From: Lathyrus oleraceus
Taxonomy: Eukaryota; Streptophyta; Magnoliopsida; Fabales; Fabaceae
Direction: 5' to 3'
Length of the DNA stretch: 64,000 nt
Assembly (NCBI RefSeq): GCF_024323335.1
Contig: NC_066581.1
Span: 32,360,699-32,424,698, forward strand
The notes below the pieces were generated by a model that did no database searches, was not told where the DNA came from, and saw only the letters and a list, made by a program, of their open reading frames with translations. The position numbers and the translations under genes are program-made. Position 1 is the first letter of the stretch, and every line of letters begins with the position of its first letter. Shown here piece after piece: positions 33,796 through 47,129 of the stretch.

Positions 33796-34785
33796 ATGCC
33801 TCCAAGAATCATTCCGGCTAGAGCAAAGGGAAAAGGAAAAGGAAAGGAACCGGTTGGCACTTCTCAGCAGTTACCAGAAATTCCTCCTAATGCCTTAGAT
33901 TTGCTTCATCCTGCAATTGCTACTGAATTTGAGGATTCTTTCAAGACAAGGTTAGTTATGAAACCCCATGTCTTCGATAAACATGATGCTATTCATCTGC
34001 ATCTCAATGATGTGGTTGAACTCCTTAATGCACAAAAACTTGGTTCATTTTTTACTACAAAGGATGATTACCATGAGGATTTTATCCGTGCATTTTATGC
34101 TGGCTTACAATCTGGTAAAGGATATATGTTTAAGTGTTCTATTGGTGTCAGAACCTATACTTTTGAGGCTGCTGATTGGGAAACAGTGTTTCAAATTCCG
34201 CTTCCGTCGCATAATTTCAAGACTTGGCATGACTTGAAGTTTGATACTGACTTTAACCTGAAGGAGTTTACTCTATCTATCTTGAAATTGGACAGACCGC
34301 TGGGTAAGGATGAACAGGTTACGTCTGGTATGATTAAGAAAATTCCTCGTATACTTCAGTGGATTATCTCGCACATTCTGCATCCACCAAACAGTGGACA
34401 CTCTAGGTTAGACAGGGAAAGAATTCATCTCTTGTATACTCTTCAAAATAAGGTTCCCTTGAATTGGGCAAATTACTTTGTGAAGCGTCTCTTTTTCGTG
34501 CGTAACAGTGCCAAGAATTTTGCTCTTGGTTATGCGTCTCAAATCATGAAAATTCTTACGTTCTGGAATGTTGCAATCCCTTTAGTTCCTCTCATATCAC
34601 CATCTGCTGCTCAAGAGTTTGACTCTTCCACTTTATCTCATATGGGATATCGGTGGGACAAGGAACGTCAATGTTTCTATTTCTTTGAAAGGAAATCCAA
34701 AACAAGGATCTATAATTTTGATGTGCCTTCTGAACGAATTCATTTGAAATGGACATTGTTTTGCATCAACACAACCCTTGCGTAG
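33796..34785 (+). CDS. T32 ORF, unit 3 (Transposase_32-like)
   Basis: A third open 329-residue copy. It has DEQVTSG, ILHPPNSGHSRLDRERIH, RNSAKNFALG and the RIHLKWTLF ending, so it groups with units 4 and 5 rather than 1 and 2. The many amino-acid changes beside intact length are compatible with either weak constraint or recent duplication. No function can be assigned. Confidence 0.65.
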   Translation: MPPRIIPARAKGKGKGKEPVGTSQQLPEIPPNALDLLHPAIATEFEDSFKTRLVMKPHVFDKHDAIHLHLNDVVELLNAQKLGSFFTTKDDYHEDFIRAFYAGLQSGKGYMFKCSIGVRTYTFEAADWETVFQIPLPSHNFKTWHDLKFDTDFNLKEFTLSILKLDRPLGKDEQVTSGMIKKIPRILQWIISHILHPPNSGHSRLDRERIHLLYTLQNKVPLNWANYFVKRLFFVRNSAKNFALGYASQIMKILTFWNVAIPLVPLISPSAAQEFDSSTLSHMGYRWDKERQCFYFFERKSKTRIYNFDVPSERIHLKWTLFCINTTLA

Positions 34786-34823
34786 TCACAAAACAGAAAC
34801 CCCAAAATTTTGACCCTGTGACT

Positions 34824-35060
34824 GTGACGACCGTCACAAGCATGTTACGACCGTCACAAGCTTGTTACGACCGTCACAGGCATGTTACGACCGTCACGCG
34901 GCCAAAAACAGAAATGCCTAAAATTTTGGATCTGTGAGTGTGACGACCGTCACAAGGCATGTGACGACCGTCACGTCCAACTTGTTACGCTCGTCACACG
35001 TCCATTACGACCGTCACGCCCAGTTTGTTACGATCGTCACAAGTCCATGGCGATCGTCAC
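34824..35060. repeat. GTGACGACCGTCAC palindrome cluster, unit 3
   Basis: Ten motifs, the last one reading GGCGATCGTCAC, where units 1 and 2 have the decayed GGCGATCTTCAC. Confidence 0.8.
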
Positions 35061-35605
35061 GCGGTCAAAAACCAACACTTTGAAACAGTCAGCAGACGTG
35101 TTCCAACAAGCCCTAAATTCACAACTCTTTGACGGCACAACCCTTGCGCCGTCACCAACCCTAATGCGCCAATTTCAGACCGTCAAACACACCTCGATTG
35201 TTGATTCAGTATGATTGATCAACGGGTCATTGCTTCACCATACTAAAGTCGGATTCCGAAGCAAATAACCATTGATCGCTCAAAGGAAAACAACCATTTA
35301 GTGTTTGAATGAACGAAACAGAAATAGTATATCACATATGCCGTACTTTGCATTAGGATTACTTATATCATATATAAGTTGATCGGTCTCAATTGCGTAA
35401 CCTATGGACGATCGATGTATCGCTTCTTCACCATACTAATATCGGTACCGAAGCATAGTCGACATCAATCATCTAACTCGTACACTCATGATGCCAAATT
35501 TAATTACCCGTTTAATTAATTGACTCATTATGTCTTTTAATCATATTAATACAGAAATTAAACAGCTATCCGATTCATGGTTTCGTAACCAGGCTCTGAT
35601 ACCAC

Positions 35606-35869
35606 TGAAGGAGAATTGCGGTCCAAAACGCAGCGGAAATTAAAATTTTCTCCTTTAGAGATCCTTACGAATGGTCATGATCAGTGATAGAATATTTACC
35701 TCTTATGACGATTGAAACCTTTGGTGCAGATCTCTTGTGACGATCAAAACTTTTGATGCAGATCCACGAAGCGATCACGAACGTTGAATGATGACAACGT
35801 CTCTACTCAGTCCACACGAACGGATTCCTTCAATCTCAGTGCTAGCTGGTACGAATGAAGGCTTTGAGT

Positions 35870-35911
<42 letters not shown>

Positions 35912-37015
35912 ACGAAAATAATGCAACCGAACTTTATGCTTCTGCACAAGGGTTCTATTTATAGAACCACTTGTGTGGGCTTCAAGCTAAAAAGCCCACT
36001 TAAGTGTATTTTGGCCCATATCTTATAATATTCCCAAAATCACTTAAGCCCATGGTACCTTACCATATTTCGTATTCTACTCAAGTACACCGTACCTTAC
36101 GATGTTCTATAATTCATTTAAGGGCACCGTACCTTACGGTATTCCTTAGTTACTCTATCTCTCATCAATCGGTCCTTTGTGTGTGACCCTGTAGGTTTTC
36201 GTGACGTTGGCAATTATATTAAATCACGCATTTAACATAATAAACAGTGAGCGGTATCTAGCAACACATCACTGCTACCCAAGACACGAAAATGTCATGT
36301 GATCTGACAAAACTTTCTGTGATAATACTTATGTGTATAATTATCCTTTTGCCCTTATGTCTATATTGAACACAAGGCATAGACCGTGTCATCTTTGTCC
36401 AGTTCAATATTGGGCCCATAGACATTTATCCTGTTATGCAGAATGGGCAAATTCCATCTAGGTCACTCATGTCCCTCAGCATGCTTCGTGGAGTACCCAT
36501 CACTTGTCTTTATGGTTATCCAGTTACGGACAACGTTGGATCAGCAATAAAGCACTCGACTCTACATCTAGGATCAATAGTGGTTTCAGGTCGAAGAGTG
36601 GAATACACTATTATCACCATGAGAATAACTTATGACACTTTGCATAACTTTCTATTTAGTATTCTCATAGCGGGTCAATCCGGTATAAATATTACTCCTA
36701 ATATTCATACCTATGTTTAAGACTTGATAACTCTTTATCCATGATCCATGAGATATGATCATCAGTCTACAAACATAATAGTCTTAATGCTTTAATGTTA
36801 TCCCACTTCACACTAAAGCTCGACTACGGATACTTTAAGAATAGTGCCCTTATGTTTAATGTGTTCTCATGATTAAGTCACACTTAATACATTAAACGGA
36901 CTATCTATTCCAGGGACTTTATTAATCAACCATAATAAAGAAAATGCCTTTTATTATTAATAAATAATTCGATACAAGTACCAAAAAGTATTGGCCTCTA
37001 GGACTTACACCAACA
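35606..37015 (-). repeat. Angela LTR, unit 3
   Basis: A 1410-bp LTR, longest of the seven because of an expanded GA tract with an AAAG interruption (about 35871-35909). Ends are intact, PBS before it, TGAAG after it. Confidence 0.85.
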
Positions 37016-38891
37016 TGAAGAATCTCTCCATGTTTCTTTTGATGAGTCTTATCCGAAAAGTATCGGAAAAGGTATTTCTTTTGATGACGCAGGTGTATCT
37101 ACAGAAGACATACTCAAGGAAGCTGTTACGGAAACTGATCAGTCCAGAACAGTTGCCCATGAGAAGGAGGAAGATACTAGTCATGAAGAAGATGAGGAAG
37201 AAAGGATAGCTGAAGTGAATGACCTTCCACCAGCTTGGAAATCTTCAAAAGACCATCCTATTGACAACATCTTGGGAGATATTTCAAAGGGAGTAATGAC
37301 TCTTTCTAAGATAAGTAATTTTTGTTCTCACTTCGCTTTTGTTTCACAAGTAGAACCTAAAAATGCCAAAGAGGCCTTGATTGATGAATGTTGGCTAATG
37401 GCCATGCAAGAAGAGCTTAATCAATTTAAAAGAAATGACATTTGGGAACTTGTCCCTCGTCCGCGAGATCATCATATCATAGGTACTAAATGGGTTTTTA
37501 GAAATAAGCTTGATGAAAACAGAGTGATAACTAGGAACAAGGCACGTTTAGTAGCACAAGGGTATAACCAAGAGGAGGGCATAAACTATGAGGAAACTTA
37601 TGCTCCAGTTGCTCGCCTTGAAGCTATACGTCTCTTGCTTGCCTATGCGTGTTCTAATAATTTTAAGCTTTACCAAATGGACGTAAAGAGTGCGTTTCTA
37701 AATGGTGTCATAAATGATGAGGTATATGTCTCACAACCTCCTGGTTTTGAGAATGCTGAAAATCCAGATTATGTTTACAAATTAAAACGAGCTTTGTATG
37801 GTCTTAAACAAGCCCCTCGGGTTTGGTATGAAAGGCTTAGCAAATTTCTAATTGATCATGGATATTCAAGAGGTAAAGTGGATAATACTCTCTTTATTAA
37901 ACACAAGGGAAAGCACATTCTTTTAGTTCAAGTTTATGTAGACGATATAATTTTTGGTTCAACTAACACACACTTGGTCGAAGAATTTTCTAAGGTTATG
38001 CAGGGTGAATTTGAGATGAGTCTTATGGGGGAGCTGAATTACTTCCTAGGTCTTCAGATAAAGCAACTTGATGAGGGTACAGCAGTATGTCAAACAAAGT
38101 ACTGCAGAGAACTACTCAAGCGCTTTGGAATGAACGACTCAAAATCAATTGACACCCCTATGCCTACCAACAGAAATCTAGATAAAGATGAGCATAGTAA
38201 GAGTGTAGATGTCAAAAAGTTTAGAGGTATGATTGGGTGTCTTCTGTATCTTTCTGCTTCTAGACCTGACATCATGTTTAGTGTTTGTATGTGTGCACGA
38301 TATCAATCAAATCCTAAGGAATCACACCTGAAAGCTGTTAGGCGTATATTTAGATATCTTCATGGAACATCTAAATATGGGCTTTGGTATTCCAAAGGAA
38401 GTGATTGTAGCTTAGTAGGTTACTCTGATTCTGATTTTGCTGGCTGCAAATTAGATAGGAAAAGCACGAGTGGTACATGTCACTTGTTTTCAAACTCCTT
38501 GGTAAGTTGGCATAGCAAAAAGCAGGTATCTGTGGCTTTGTCAACTGCAGAGGCTGAGTACGTTGCCGTCGGTAGTTGTTGCGCTCAGATTTTGTGGCTA
38601 AAGCAACAACTACAAGACTTTAACATTCAACTCAAACGTATTCCAATAAAATGTGACAACACTAGTGCCATAAACCTTACTAAAAATCCTGTTTTACACT
38701 CACGCACTAAACACATAGAGATTAGACATCACTTTCTTCGCGATCATGTTGAAAAAGAAGACGTTGTATTTGAGCATGTTGATACTAAAAACCAGCTTGC
38801 TGACATTTTCACTAAACCTTTGGCAACGGAACCGTTCTTCAACATTCGTCGTGAATTAGGGATCTTAGATCTCTCTGCATTGTTGTCTTAA
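37016..38891 (+). CDS. pol: Element A pol 3' half, unit 3, fully open
   Basis: The frame is open from the LTR junction to the natural stop. The first in-frame ATG is at 37215, giving 558 residues. Reverse transcriptase occupies about 60-320, with the catalytic YVDD at 241-244. RNase H follows with SDSDFAG, STAEAEY and CDNTSAI, and ends [12 protein letters not shown]. Protease and integrase are absent, so it is half a polyprotein without its own promoter or gag. It differs from other units by LSKISNF, GINYEETY and GCLLYLS. Expression is not evident from sequence. Confidence 0.8.
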
Positions 38892-39563
38892 GCATGTTTG
38901 TTCTTATTTGTATTATGCCTCACCTTGGTTGATGAGATTTGTTTTAGATTTCATTTATACCTCACAAGGTTACATCAACAAAGGTAATATCACTCCTTTC
39001 TTTATCTCTTTTAGAATTATGTGATTGTGTATGTTAGAACAAAATTTCTTATTTTCATTTATGTGAATTTCTTTGCATATATTGTTTGAACATTAATATC
39101 TGATTTGTGAATTATACTTGGGCATCATTATCATGACATACTTCATTATGCATAACCATACTGCATAAAAATTAATTAAAATTTGGTTTGGCATCAGTAT
39201 GTATCGATTCAAAGATGTATGTATCGATTCATGTCTTCTTCATTTCACATCTGTCAAAATTGGTTCAGTATGTATCGATTCATTCGTCGTTTGTATCGAT
39301 ACATAGACCCTTTAAAAACAAAAATGCGTGACATGGATCGATCCATTCCCATATGCATCGACACATACTGATTGTTATTTGGATTAAATGCATTTTATTT
39401 CACTCATGGATCGACACATCATCAATTCTTATCACATATTTTCACAAACTTGGTATCAGCAGTTCCCCTACCTCTCAAAACCTGCGGCTAACCCTAATCT
39501 CTTTCATCATCATTGTCTCCAAAACCCTAAATTCATCTCACTTTTCTTTAATTTTTCATCACC
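38892..39563 (+). other. Element A 3' spacer, unit 3
   Basis: No gene; matches the spacers of the other units, with the ATCGAT motifs at about 39198-39430. Confidence 0.6.
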
Positions 39564-40553
39564 ATGCCTCCAAGAATCATTCCGGCTAGAGCAAAGGGAA
39601 AAGGAAAAGGAAAGGAACCGGTTGGCACTTCTCAGCAGTTACCAGAAATTCCTCCTAATGCCTTAGATTTGCTTCATCCTGCAATTGCTACTGAATTTGA
39701 GGATTCTTTCAAGACAAGGTTAGTTATGAAACCCCATGTCTTTGATAAACATGATGCTATTCATCTGCATCTCAATGATGTGGTTGAACTCCTTAATGCA
39801 CAAAAACTTGGTTCATTTTTGACTACAAAGGATGATTACCATGAGGATTTTATCCGTGCATTTTATGCTGGCTTACAATCTGGTAAAGGATATATGTTTA
39901 AGTGTTTTATTGGTGTCAGAACCTATACTTTTGAGGCTGCTGATTGGGAAACAGTGTTTCAAATTCCGCTTCCGTCGCATAATTTCAAGACTTGGCATGA
40001 CTTGAAGTTTGATACTGACTTTAACCTGAAGGAGTTTACTCTATCTATCTTGAAATTGGACAGACCGCTGGGTAAGGATGAACAGGTTACGTCTGGTATG
40101 ATTAAGAAAATTCCTCGTATACTTCAGTGGATTATCTCGCACATTCTGCATCCAGCAAACAGTTGACACTCTAGGTTAGACCGGGCAGGCATTCATCTCT
40201 TGTATACTCTTCAAAATAAGGTTCCCTTGAATTGGGAAAATTACTTTGTGAAGCGTCTCTTTTTCGTGTGTAACAGTGCCAAGAATGTTGCTCTTGGTTA
40301 TGCGTCTCAAATCATGAAAATTCTTACGTTCTGGAATGTTGCAATCCCTTTAGTTCCTCTCATATCACCATCTGCTGCTCAAGAGTTTGACTCTTCCACT
40401 TTATCTCATATGGGATATCGGTGGGACAAGGAACAATAATGTTTCTATTTCTTTGAAAGGAAATCCAAAACAAGGATCTATAATTTTGATGTGCCTTCTG
40501 AACGAATTCATTTGAAATGGACATTGTTTTGCATCAACACAACCCTTGCATAG
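39564..40553 (+). pseudogene. T32 ORF, unit 4, two stops
   Basis: It is the same 330-codon frame, broken by TGA at 40164-40166 (Gly codon in the others, after HPANS) and TAA at 40437-40439 where the other copies read Arg-Gln. The frame otherwise continues to the usual stop. It groups with units 3 and 5 (DEQVTSG, RIHLKWTLF). Confidence 0.75.
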
Positions 40554-40591
40554 TCACAAAACAGAAACCCCAAAATTTTGACCCTGTGAGT

Positions 40592-40828
40592 GTGACGACC
40601 GTCACAAGCATGTTACGACCGTCACAAGCTTGTTACCACCGTCACAGGCATGTTACGACCGTCACGCGGCCAGAAACAGAAATTCCTAGAATTTTAGATC
40701 TGTGAGTGTGACGACCGTCACAAGGCATCTGACGACCGTCACGTCCAACTGGTTACGCTCGTCACACGTCCATTACGACCGTCACGCCCAGTTTGTTACG
40801 ATCGTCACAAGTCCATGGCGATCGTCAC
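40592..40828. repeat. GTGACGACCGTCAC palindrome cluster, unit 4
   Basis: Same arrangement; changed motifs include TTACCACCGTCAC and CTGACGACCGTCAC. Confidence 0.8.
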
Positions 40829-41373
40829 GTGGTCAAAAACCAACACTTTAAAACAGTCAGCAGACGTTTTCCAACAAGCCCTAAATTCACAACTCTTTGA
40901 CGGCACAACCCTTGCGCCGTCACCAACCCTAATGCGCCAATTTCAGACCGTCAAACACACCTCGATTGTTGATTCAGTATGATTTATCAAAAGGTCATTG
41001 CTTCACCATACTAATGTCGGATTTCGAAGCAAATGACCATTGATCGCTCAAAGGAAAACAACCATTTAGTGTTTGAATGAACGAAACAGAAATAGTATAT
41101 CACATATACCGTACTTTGCATTAGGATTACTTATATCATATATAAGTTGATCGGTCTCAATTGCGTAACCTATGGACGATCGATGTATCGCTGCTTCACC
41201 ATACTAATGTCGGTACCGAAGCATAGTCAACATCAATCATCCAACTCGTACACTCATGATGCCAAATTTAAATACCCGTTTAATTAATTGATTCATTCTG
41301 TCTTTTAATCATATTAATACAGAAATTAAACGGCTATCCGATTCATGGTTTCGTAACCAGGCTCTGATACAAC

Positions 41374-42771
41374 TGAATGAGAATTACGGTCCAAAACGCA
41401 GCGGAAATTAAAATTTTCTCCTTAAGAAATCCTTACGAATGGTCATGATCAGTGATAGAATATTTACCTTTTATGACGATTGAAACCTTTGGTGCAGATC
41501 TCTTGTGACGATCAAAACTTTTGATGCAGACCCACGAAGCGATCACGAACGTTGAACGATGACAACGTCTCTACTCAGTCCACACAAACGGATTCCTTCA
41601 ATCTCAGTGCTAGCTGGTACGAATGAAGGCTTTGAGTGAGTGAGAGAGAGAGAGAGAGAGAGAGAAAACGAAAATAATGCAACCGCATTTTATGCTTCTG
41701 CACAAGGGTTCTATTTATAGAACCACTTGTGTGGGCTTCAAGCTAAAAAGCCCACTTAAGTGTATTTAGGCCCATATCTTATAATATGCCCAAAATCACT
41801 TAAGCCCATGGTACCTTACCATATTTCGTATTCTACTCAAGTACACCGTACCTTACGATGTTCTATAATTCACTTAAGGGCACCGTACCTTACGGTATTC
41901 CTTAGTTACTCTATCTCTCATCAATCCGTCCTTTGTGTGTGACCCTGTAGGTTTTCGTGACGTTGGCAATTATATTAAATCACGCATTTAACATAATAAA
42001 CAGTGAGCGGTATCTAGCAACACATCACTGCTACCCAAGACACGAAAATGTCATGTGATCTGACAAAACCTTCTGTGATAATACTTATGTGTATAATTAC
42101 CCTTTCGCCCTTATGTCTATATTGAACACAAGGCATAGACCGTGTCATCCTTGTCCAGTTCAATATTGGGCCCATAGACATTTATCCTGTTATGCAGGAT
42201 GGGCAAATTCCATCTAGGTCACTCATGTCCCTCAGCATGCTTCGTGGAGTACCCATCAACTGTCTTTATGGTTATCCAGTTACGGACAATGTTGGATCAG
42301 CAATAAAGCACTCGACTCTACATCTAGGATCCATAGTGGTTTCAGGTCGAAGAGTGGAATACACTATTATCACCATGAGAATAACTTATGACACTTTGCA
42401 TAACTTTCTATATAGTATTCTCATAGCGGGTCAATCCGGTATAAATATTACTCCTAATATTCATACCTATGTTTAAGACTTGATAACTCTTTATCCATGA
42501 TCCATGAGATATGATCATCAGTCTACAAACATAATAGTCTTAATGCTTTAATGTTATCCCACTTCATACTAAAGCTCGACTACAGATACTTTAAGAATAG
42601 TGCCCTTATGTTTAATGTGTTCTCATGATTAAGTCACACTTAATACATTAAACGGACTATCTATTCCAGGGACTTTATTAATCAACCATAATAAAGAAAA
42701 TGCCTTTTATTATTAATAAATAATTAGATACAAGTACCAAAAAGTATTAGCCTCTAGGGCTTACACCAACA
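41374..42771 (-). repeat. Angela LTR, unit 4
   Basis: A 1398-bp LTR. Its PBS-proximal end has drifted (TGAATGAGAATTACGG, and GATACAAC for GATACCAC before it). TGAAG and A pol follow. Confidence 0.85.
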
Positions 42772-44647
42772 TGAAGAATCTCTCCATGTTTCTTTTGATG
42801 AGTCATATCCGAAAAGTGTCGGAAAAGGTATTTCTTTTGATGACGCAGGTGTATCTACAGAAGACATACTCAAGGAAGCTGTTACGGAAACTGATCAGTC
42901 CAGAACAGTTGCCCATGAGAAGGAGGAAGATACTAGTCATGAAGAAGATGAGGAAGAAAGGACAGCTGAAGTGAATGACCTTCCACCAGCTTGGAAATCT
43001 TCAAAAGACCATCCTATTGACAACATCTTGGGAGATATTTCAAAGGGAGTAATGACTCGTTCTAAGATAAGTAATTTTTGTTCTCACTTCGCTTTTGTTT
43101 CACAAGTAGAACCTAAAAATGCCAAAGAGGCCTTGATTGATGAATGTTGGCTAATGGCCATGCAAGAAGAGCTTAATCAATTTAAAAGAAATGACGTTTG
43201 GGAACTTGTCCCTCGTCCGTGAGATCATCATATCATAGGTACTAAATGGGTTTTTAGAAATAAGCTTGATGAAAACGGAGTGATAACTAGGAACAAGGCA
43301 CGTTTAGTAGCACAAGGGTATAACCAAGAGGAGGGCATAGACTATGAGGAAACTTATGCTCCAGTTGCTCGCCTTGAAGCTATACGTCTCTTGCTTGCCT
43401 ATTCGTGTTCTAATAATTTTAAGCTTTACCAAATGGACGTAAAGAGTGCGTTTCTAAATGGTGTCATAAATGAAGAGGTATATGTCTCACAACCTCCTGG
43501 TTTTGAGAATGCTGAAAATCCAGATTATGTTTACAAATTAAAACGAGCTTTGTATGGTCTTAAACAAGCCCCTCGGGTTTGGTATGAAAGGCTTAGCAAA
43601 TTTCTAATTAATCATGGATATTTAAGAGGTAAAGTGGATAATACTCTCTTTATTAAACACAAGGGAAAGCACATTCTTTTAGTTCAAGTTTATGTAGACG
43701 ATATAATTTTTGGTTCAACTAACACACACTTGGTCGAAGAATTTTCTAAGGTTATGCAGGGTGAATTTGAGATGAGTCTTATGGGGGAGCTGAATTACTT
43801 CCTAGGTCTTCAGATAAAGCAACTTGATGAGGGTACAGCAGTATGTCAAACAAAGTACTGCAGAGAACTACTCAAGCGCTTTGGAATGAACGACTCAAAA
43901 TCAATTGAAAGCCCTATGCCTACCTACGGAAATCTAGATAAAGATGAGCATAGTAAGAGTGTAGATGTCAAAAAGTTAAGAGGTATGATTGGGTCTCTTC
44001 TGTATCTTTCTGCTTCTAGACCTGACATCATGTTTAGTGTTTGTATGTGTGCACGATATCAATCAAATCCTAAGGAATCACACCTGAAAGTTGTTAAGCG
44101 TATATTTACATATCTTCATGGAACATCTAAATATGGGCTTTGGTATTCCAAAGGAAGTGATTGTAGCTTAGTAGGTTACTCTGATTCTGATTTTGCTGGC
44201 TGCAAATCAGATAGGAAAAGTACGAGTGGTACATGTCACTTGTTTTCAAACTCCTTGGTAAGTTGGCATAGCAAAAAGCAGGTATCTGTGGCTTTGTCAA
44301 CTGCAGAGGCTGAGTACGTTGCAGCCGGTAGTTGTTGCGCTCAGATTTTGTGGCTAAAGCAACAACTACAAGACTTTAACATTCGACTCAAACGTATTCC
44401 AATAAAATGTGACAACACTAGTGCCATAAACCTTACTAAAAATCCTGTTTTACACTCACGCACTAAACACATAGAGATTAGACATCACTTTCTTCGCGAT
44501 CATGTTGAAAAAGAAGACGTTGTATTTGAGCATGTTGATACTAAAAACCAGCTTGCTGACATTTTCACTAAACCTTTGGCAACGGAACCGTTCTTCAACA
44601 TTCGTCGTGAATTAGGGATCTTAGATCTCTCTGCATTGTTGTCTTAA
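42772..44647 (+). pseudogene. pol: Element A pol 3' half, unit 4, one stop
   Basis: A TGA at 43220-43222 replaces the Gln or Arg codon after VPRP, early in reverse transcriptase. The rest is open for 455 residues from 43280, including YVDD and all RNase H motifs. Shared residues STAEAEY, QQLQDFN and ADIFTKPLA group it with unit 3. Confidence 0.85.
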
Positions 44648-45319
44648 GCATGTTTGTTCTTATTTGTATTATGCCTCACCTTGGTTGATGAGATTTGTTT
44701 TAGATTTCATTTATACTTCACAAGGTTACATCAACAGAGGTAATATCACTCCTTTCTATATCTCCTTTAGAACTATGTGATTGTGTATGTTAGAACAAAA
44801 TTTCTTATTTTCGTTTATGTGAATTTCTTTGCATATATTGTTTGAACATTAATATCTGATTTGTGAATTATACTTGGGCATCATTATCATGACATACTTC
44901 ATTATGCATAACCATACTGCATAAAAATTAATTAAAATTTTGTTTGGCATCAGTATGTATCGATTCAAAGATGTATGTATCGATTCATGTCTTCTTCATT
45001 TCACATCTGTCAAAATTGGTTCAGTATGTATCGATTCATTCATCGTTTGTATCGATACATAGACCCTTTAAAAACAAAAATGCGGGACATGGATCGATCT
45101 ATTCCCATATGCATCGACTCATACTGATTGTTAATTGGATTAAATGCATTTTATTTCACTCATGGATCGACACATCATCAATTCTTATCACATCTTTTCA
45201 CAAACTTGGTATCAGCAGTTCCCCTACCTCTCAAAACCTGCGGCTAACCCTAATCTCTTTCATCATCATTGTCTCCAAAACCCTAAATTCATCTCACTTT
45301 TCTTCAATTTTTCATCACC
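44648..45319 (+). other. Element A 3' spacer, unit 4
   Basis: No gene; a further copy of the spacer. Several ATCGAT motifs have single changes (ATCGATCTATTC, ATCGACTCAT). Confidence 0.6.
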
Positions 45320-46309
45320 ATGCCTCCAAGAATCATTCTGGCTAGAGAAAAGGGAAAAGGAAAAGGAAAGAAACCGGTTGGCACTTCTCAGCAGTTACCA
45401 GAAATTCCTCCTAATGCCTTAGATTTGCTTCATCCTGCAATTGCTACTGAATTTGAGGATTCTTTCAAGACAAGGTTAGTTATGAAACCCCATGTCTTCG
45501 ATAAACATGATGCTATTCATCTGCATCTCAATGATGTGGTTGAACTCCTTAATGCATAAAAACTTGGTTCATTTTTTACTACAAAGGATGATTACCATGA
45601 GGATTTTATCCGTGCATTTTATGCTGGCTTACAATCTGGTAAAGGATATATGTTTAAGTGTTTTATTGGTGTCAGAACCTATACTTTTGAGGCTGCTGAT
45701 TGGGAAACAGTGTTTCAAATTCCGCTTCCGTCGCATAATTTCAAGACTTGGCATGACTTGAAGTTTGATACTGACTTTAACCTGAAGGAGTTTACTCTAT
45801 CTATCTTGAAATTGGACAGACCGCTGGGTAAGGATGAACAGGTTACGTCTGGTATGATTAAGAAAATTCCTCGTATACTTCAGTGGATTATCTCGCACAT
45901 TCTGCATCCAGCAAACTGTGGACACTCTAGGTTAGACAGGGCAGACATTCATCTCTTGTATACTCTTCAAAATACGGTTCCCTTGAATTGGGCAAATTAC
46001 TTTGTGAAGCGTCTCTTTTTCGTGCGTAACAGTTCCAAGAATTTTGCTCTTGGTTATGCGTCTCAAATCATGAAAATTCTTACGTTCTGGAATATTGCAA
46101 TCCCTTTAGTTCCTCTCATATCACCATCTGCTGCTCAAGAGTTTGACTCTTCCACTTTATCTCATATGGGATATCGGTGGGACAAGGAACGTCAATGTTT
46201 CTATTTCTTTGAAAGGAAATCCAAAACAAGGATCTATAATTTTGATGTGCCTTCTGAACGAATTCATTTGAAATGGACATTGTTTTGCATCAACACAACC
46301 CTTGCGTAG
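45320..46309 (+). pseudogene. T32 ORF, unit 5, one stop
   Basis: A TAA at 45557-45559 replaces the Gln codon in LLNAQKLG; the remaining frame is open to the normal stop. It has GKKPVG near the N terminus where all others read GKEPVG. It shares DEQVTSG, NFALGYAS and RIHLKWTLF with unit 3. It belongs to the last, incomplete unit. Confidence 0.75.
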
Positions 46310-46347
46310 TCACAAAACAGAAACCCCAAAATTTTGACCCTGTGAGT

Positions 46348-46584
46348 GTGACGACCGTCACAAGCATGTTACGACCGTCATAAGCTTGTTACGACCGTCA
46401 CAGGCATGTTACGACCGTCACGCGGCCAGAAACAGAAATGCCTAGAATTTTGGATCTGTGAGTGTGACGACCGTCACAAGGCATGTGACGACCGTCACGT
46501 CCAACTTTTTACGCTCGTCACACGTCCATTCTGACCGTCACGCCCAGTTTGTTACGATCGTCACAAGTCCATGGCGATCGTCAC
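46348..46584. repeat. GTGACGACCGTCAC palindrome cluster, unit 5
   Basis: Same arrangement, with changes such as ACGACCGTCATAAG and TTCTGACCGTCAC. Confidence 0.8.
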
Positions 46585-47129
46585 GCGGTCAAAAACCAAC
46601 ACTTTGAAACAGTCAGCAGACGTGTTCCAACAAGCCCTAAATTCACAACTCTTTGACGGCACAACCCTTGCGCCGTCACCAACCCTAATGCGCCAATTTC
46701 AGACCGTCAAACACACCTCGATTGTTGATTCAGTATGATTGATCAACGGGTAATTGCTTCACCATACTAATGTCGAATTCCGAAGCAAATAACCATTGAT
46801 CGCTCAAAGGAAAACAACCATTTAGTGTTTGAATGAACGAAACAGAAATAGTATATCACATATGCCGTACTTTGCATTAGGATTACTTATATCATATATA
46901 AGTTGATCGGTCTCAATTGCGTAACCTATGGACGATCGATGTATCGCTGCTTCATCATACTAATGTCGGTACCGAAGCATAGTCAACATCAATCATCCAA
47001 CTCGTACACTCATGATGCCAAATTTAATTACCCGTTTAATTAATTGACTCATTCTGTCTTTTAATCATATTAATACAGAAATTAAACAGCTATCCGATTC
47101 ATGGTTTCGTAACCAGACTCTGATACCAC

